In this document: positions 61,237-64,000 of the stretch, in pieces
Numbering within the stretch: position 1 is the stretch's first letter
How the letters are laid out: every line of letters begins with the position of its first letter
From: Strongylocentrotus purpuratus
Lineage: Eukaryota > Echinodermata > Echinoidea > Camarodonta > Strongylocentrotidae
Length of the DNA: 64,000 nucleotides
NCBI RefSeq assembly: GCF_000002235.5
Contig: NW_022145609.1
Location: 12,740,328 to 12,804,327, forward strand
Direction: 5' to 3'
Made by a program: the position numbers and the translations under genes
The notes under the pieces: model-generated
Seen by the model: the letters and a program-made list of their open reading frames with translations, nothing else
Database searches by the model: none
Told to the model about the DNA's origin: nothing

Positions 61237-62171
61237 TACAGTGTCGCTCATAAAGTTGGAATATTTTAGTTTTACCCCAATTTATGGAATTATTTTAAAA
61301 ATTATTTAAAAATAATAGATATAAATAATAGTATACATTCTCAGATTGTATTGAATAATAACTTGCCAATGTGTGTTTTGCGGAACTGCTAGAGCATGTG
61401 TATGCTACCATGCTTATTAACTAGGGGACCTACGCTCTCAAGTCATGAATGACAGTAATGAGGATTAATGCCCCACACAAGGGCACTAATATAGCACATC
61501 GACACGGTTTTGATCCTGGGGCCTCACAGTTACGAGGCCATTGTTTTGTCACTGAACCATGACTGTACGCAGCGGGGGCTAGGGTAGGGGGCAGTTTCCA
61601 TAAATTTAAAAAAAAACAGAAAATGCAATAAATTTTCAATAATTTATTGCATTTTACCCCGGTCCCCAACACAAAAAAACCTCTGGACGGCCATGCATTA
61701 TGGCTCGAGGCATGGGCACACAGAAGATTTGTTTATGTTGGGAACCGGGGTTAAATGCAATAAATTATTGAAAATTTATTGCATTTTCTGTGTTTTTTTT
61801 AAATTTATGGAAACTGCCCCCTACCCTAGCCCCCGCTGCGTACAGTCATGGTTCAGTGACAAAGCAATGGCCTCGTAACTGTGAGGCCCCAGGATCAAAA
61901 CCGTGTCGATGTGCTATATTTGTGCCCTTTTGTGGGGCATTAATTATCATTACTGTCATTTATGACTTAAGGGCATAGGTCCCCTAGTTGATAAGCATAG
62001 TAGCATACACATGCTTTAGCAGTCACGCAAAACACACATTGGCAAATTAGTATTCAATAAAATCTGAGAATGTATACTATTATCTAGATCTATTATTTTT
62101 AAATTATTTTTAAAATAACTCCATAAATTGGAATAAAAACAAAATATTCCACCTTTATGAGCGACAGTGTA
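61237..62171. mobile_element. Tc1/mariner-type foldback element with TA target site
   Basis: The left terminus CAGTGTCGCTCATAAAG and right terminus (reverse: CACTGTCGCTCATAAAG) are flanked by TA on each side, as for Tc1/mariner insertions. The whole element is a near-perfect palindrome: left arm 61239-61670, spacer 61671-61736, right arm 61737-62169. Each arm is about 432 bp and carries a tRNA-like segment. No transposase is encoded. The frames at 61430-61672 and 61790-61978 are mirror images created by the palindrome, not genes. Confidence 0.85.
61840..61990 (+). repeat. tRNA-like SINE head inside the palindrome (also inverted at ~61420-61570)
   Basis: The right arm contains TGGTTCAGTGACAAAG, GGCCTCGTAACTGTGAGGCC (a perfect hairpin like an anticodon arm) and GGATCAAAACC, the layout of Pol III A and B boxes in a tRNA-derived SINE. 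The left arm has the inverse. The A-box spacing is approximate, so promoter activity is a guess. Confidence 0.5.
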
Positions 62172-62303
62172 GTAACATAGGCCAGCGTAGTTGGTACGCA
62201 ACACTACGCAACTCTACGTATTGACCCCACGCCAATTAGTGACCCGCAAGTGTCAGAAATAAAGTAATAAAAATATGCTCATCTGACCCTAATTAAACGC
62301 CTA

Positions 62304-62500
62304 AAACCCCCGAGCTTTCAGGGGTTTATGGCCCCTTGAAACCCGTGGACCCCATGCCTATATTATATATACACTCAACTCGCTGCGATCTGATCTCCCC
62401 CCCCAACTTTGAAGAACGTAACCCCCGAGCTTTTGGGGGTTTATGGCCACTTGAAACCCGTGGACCCCAGGCCTATATTATATATACACCCAACTCAGGA
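62304..62500. repeat. tandem repeat, ~115-bp period, 1.7 copies
   Basis: Both units contain ACCCCCGAGCTTT, GGGGTTTATGGCC, TTGAAACCCGTGGACCCC and GCCTATATTATATATACAC. The second unit runs straight into the third CTAGCAGG-like start at 62497. Confidence 0.8.
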
Positions 62501-63078
62501 CCCGTGGAAATCCGCGGGATTCTAGAGGGGGGCGCAGGCAAAAAATTAAGTTTTTCATTTCGGGGGCTCCATTTCAAATTTTTGGGAAATTTTCGGGGGC
62601 TGCTTTTTCAACTTTCGGGGGCTCTTTTTTCTGGGGCTACTTTTTCATTAATTCACAAAAAACGATAGGCCTACACTTTGTTGAGATTTGTTTAGTAGGC
62701 TAAGGTTTCAGGCTTCCTACTTCATAATTGCCTATTTACAAAAACAAAACATTTTTCTAGTTCAATAACTAAGTTTTCATGCATTGATTTGATGCAAGAA
62801 CTGTAACATAATAGACCCTAGATTGTGATTATTTCTGACCATTAATTTCGATAATCATTTTTCAAAGTAAAATTTTCACAAGAAAATCAGACAGTCGTTT
62901 AAAAACGTAGACATTAGTAATACTTTTACTAATTCTAAGCTCAGGTTTCGTAAATCTATTCACGAAACTATATTGAAATCGCGGCAACAATGATGCAAAC
63001 CAACAGATAACAATTTCAAAGTGTCAAATCTCTTCGACTCAAGCTTAGGTGAACTCACACACACTGCAGCGTTACTCC

Positions 63079-63141
63079 AGGAAGCTCAACACCGGCGCCG
63101 CAGGCGTCGGACGCCTACGGTGCGCGGTGTTGGAGCTTCCT
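63079..63141. other. strong GC-rich hairpin
   Basis: The arms AGGAAGCTCAACACCG and CGGTGTTGGAGCTTCCT pair with one unpaired base, and the GC-rich loop contains a second small inverted repeat, AGGCGTCGGACGCCT. Both flanks carry AACTCACACACAC, so this may be the centre of a small inverted-repeat element. No terminator role is implied in this eukaryotic setting. Confidence 0.7.
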
Positions 63142-63860
63142 GCAAGCTCATCGCAACTCACACACACTACACAGCAGCACTGCACTTTGTGTTGACTGAA
63201 GGCAGCTTGCGACTGAACTGTCAGTCCAATGGTTTTCTTGTGAAAACTTTCCTTTCGAAAATGATAATCAAATTTTAGTATACATTGCCGTAATAATCAC
63301 AAATAAACTTTGATTTCATACCTCCATTCACGAAAACTATATACAAATCGCGGCAATAATGATGGAAATAGGTCTCTAAGTTTGGACGTGGACGGGAAGC
63401 TTCGTGTGGAGGATCCCTTCGTGTGTATCTCTGTGGCTTGTGCAGCTACTACAAAGGATATCCTATAGAAAGATGCTTTACTCGGGTAAGCCCGACCCTG
63501 TGCATAGTGCATTTAATACGCAACTTAATGTGAGTGGATGGTCATCGGTCGTGTGTCTACGGATGTAATGTTGAATATCCATGAGGTATCTCTGTCGTCA
63601 CGCATATCCTGCATTATGCATGTCGCGTCTGTTTTCGCCCTGGACGTCGACACGGAGGAGGACCTCGGGCGGAGTATAGCCAATTCCACAGAGTAGACTC
63701 TCCCGCGGACGATGGCACCGGGCACGGGTACCCCGAGGGGAGGGTTCAGGAGAAGATAGCCGCACCAACTTCGGTCGGCGATCTCATTAAAAAACAATAG
63801 AATACAAAGGCTCGCGGAGACGTCGCGCCCCCCGCGGAGCCTTAGCGTATTACTTATATA

Positions 63861-63934
63861 GATTACATAACGTTAACATGATTTCTCTAGGATTGGCAGA
63901 TACCGCAGTTACGAAAGGCGTGATTCTTTTGAAG
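63861..63934 (+). repeat. resumed block W of unit 3
   Basis: TTACATAAC through GATACCGCAGTTACGAAAGG aligns with 52999-53060 of unit 2 and continues the block W sequence broken at 57458. The nested pile is thus bounded precisely. Block Y, about 960 bp in unit 2, is missing between here and the SRCR exon. Confidence 0.65.
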
Positions 63935-64000
63935 GTGTACGTCTCGTCAATGGCTCCAACAATGCTGAAGGAAGAGTGGAGATCTCTTACGGAGGATCGT
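63935..64000 (+). CDS. SRCR domain exon 8 (A type), cut by window end
   Basis: After TTTTGAAG the sequence reads GT GTA CGT CTC GTC, then AATGGCTCCAACAATGC, the start of an A-type SRCR domain ([22 protein letters not shown]) in phase 1. The first codon would be Gly instead of the usual Asp. It continues beyond the window, so its completeness cannot be judged. The acceptor sits at a deletion junction relative to unit 2. Confidence 0.8.
   Translation, partial: MYVSSMAPTMLKEEWRSLTEDR

Larger units (their letters stand above)
60925..62221. mobile_element. TACGC-rich inverted-repeat element, split by a Tc1-type insertion
   Basis: The left end CTGCGTAGAGTTCCGTAG and the right end (reverse of CTACGCAACTCTACGTA) are inverted repeats of about 37 bp. 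TACGC/GCGTA motifs fill the left part (60925-61236). The right part is short (62172-62221) because the element at 61239 sits between. It is the same family as the truncated copy at 44092. Class is unknown; no coding capacity. Confidence 0.65.
60456..63860. mobile_element. CTAGCAGGACCCGCGG repeat, copy 2, with nested elements
   Basis: It begins with the same CTAGCAGGACCCGCGG and GGGATTCTAGAGGG as copy 1, directly after it, and ends GCGTATTACTTATATAGA at about 63860, similar to the end of copy 1. A third start-like segment (AGGACCCGTGGAAATCCGCGGG) lies at 62497. Inside are homopolymers, a TACGC element split by a Tc1-type palindrome, tandem repeats and a strong hairpin. Block W of the host unit resumes right after the end. 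Confidence 0.5.

Noticed and set aside
61430-61978. Two similar ~62-80 codon frames on opposite strands (PPTLAPAAYSHGS motif)
   Set aside because: Mirror images created by the Tc1-type palindrome, not duplicated genes.
1-64000. LTR retroelements, retroviral genes, Polintons or toxin genes
   Set aside because: No integrase, protease, capsid, envelope or long terminal direct repeat was recognised. The only reverse transcriptase is of LINE type.

Overview
This window looks like nuclear DNA of a marine deuterostome, most probably a sea urchin or another echinoderm. The DNA is AT-rich, gene-poor and full of short non-autonomous repeats. There are tRNA-derived SINEs of the type common in echinoderm genomes. 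The only clear protein-coding content is an array of scavenger receptor cysteine-rich (SRCR) domains, a family greatly expanded in echinoderms. Species cannot be fixed from the sequence alone.

Positions 1-29167 hold no gene I can support. They contain two tRNA-derived SINEs (7375-7580 and 12770-12950, both minus strand), a purine-rich tract (9765-10035), several local tandem duplications (10420-10655, 13239-13566, 19595-19810, 27598-27744) and otherwise ordinary AT-rich DNA. A piggyBac-like miniature element with TTAA on both sides lies at 29168-29566, just before a promoter-like stretch with E2F-, CCAAT- and NRF1-like motifs.

The main gene starts at 29853 on the plus strand. A 91-bp signal-peptide exon ends in phase 1 at a consensus donor. 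Eight SRCR exons follow at 34948, 42964, 43769, 46843/49180, 49969, 54058, 54852 and 63935, the last cut by the window end. Every exon whose two ends can be read is phase 1 to phase 1, so each could be skipped without shifting frame. From 42964 on, the exons come as A/B pairs carried on roughly 5-6 kb tandem duplication units (about 45280-51480, 51480-56560 and 56560 onward, with an older pair at 42964-44091). The product would be a secreted or surface multi-SRCR protein; no transmembrane exon or stop is visible here.

The array is being eroded by mobile DNA. A foldback transposon with arms of a 15-bp minisatellite sits inside the fourth SRCR exon with a 9-bp target duplication. A TACGC-rich element has removed the donor of the third. 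The fifth has an in-frame stop. The first has only a weak donor in the right phase. SRCR exons 2, 6 and 7 look intact. Between the two best-matched A/B pairs the 491-bp intron is about 97.6% identical by hand count, while the exons on either side differ by 8-10%, mostly at amino-acid-changing sites.

Positions 57459-63860 interrupt the third duplication unit with a nested pile of elements: two copies of a repeat starting CTAGCAGGACCCGCGG, a 5'-truncated LINE reverse transcriptase (57820-59295), a TACGC element split by a perfectly folded Tc1/mariner-type palindrome carrying SINE heads in its arms, and GC-rich segments. No LTR retroelement, retrovirus, Polinton or toxin gene was recognised.
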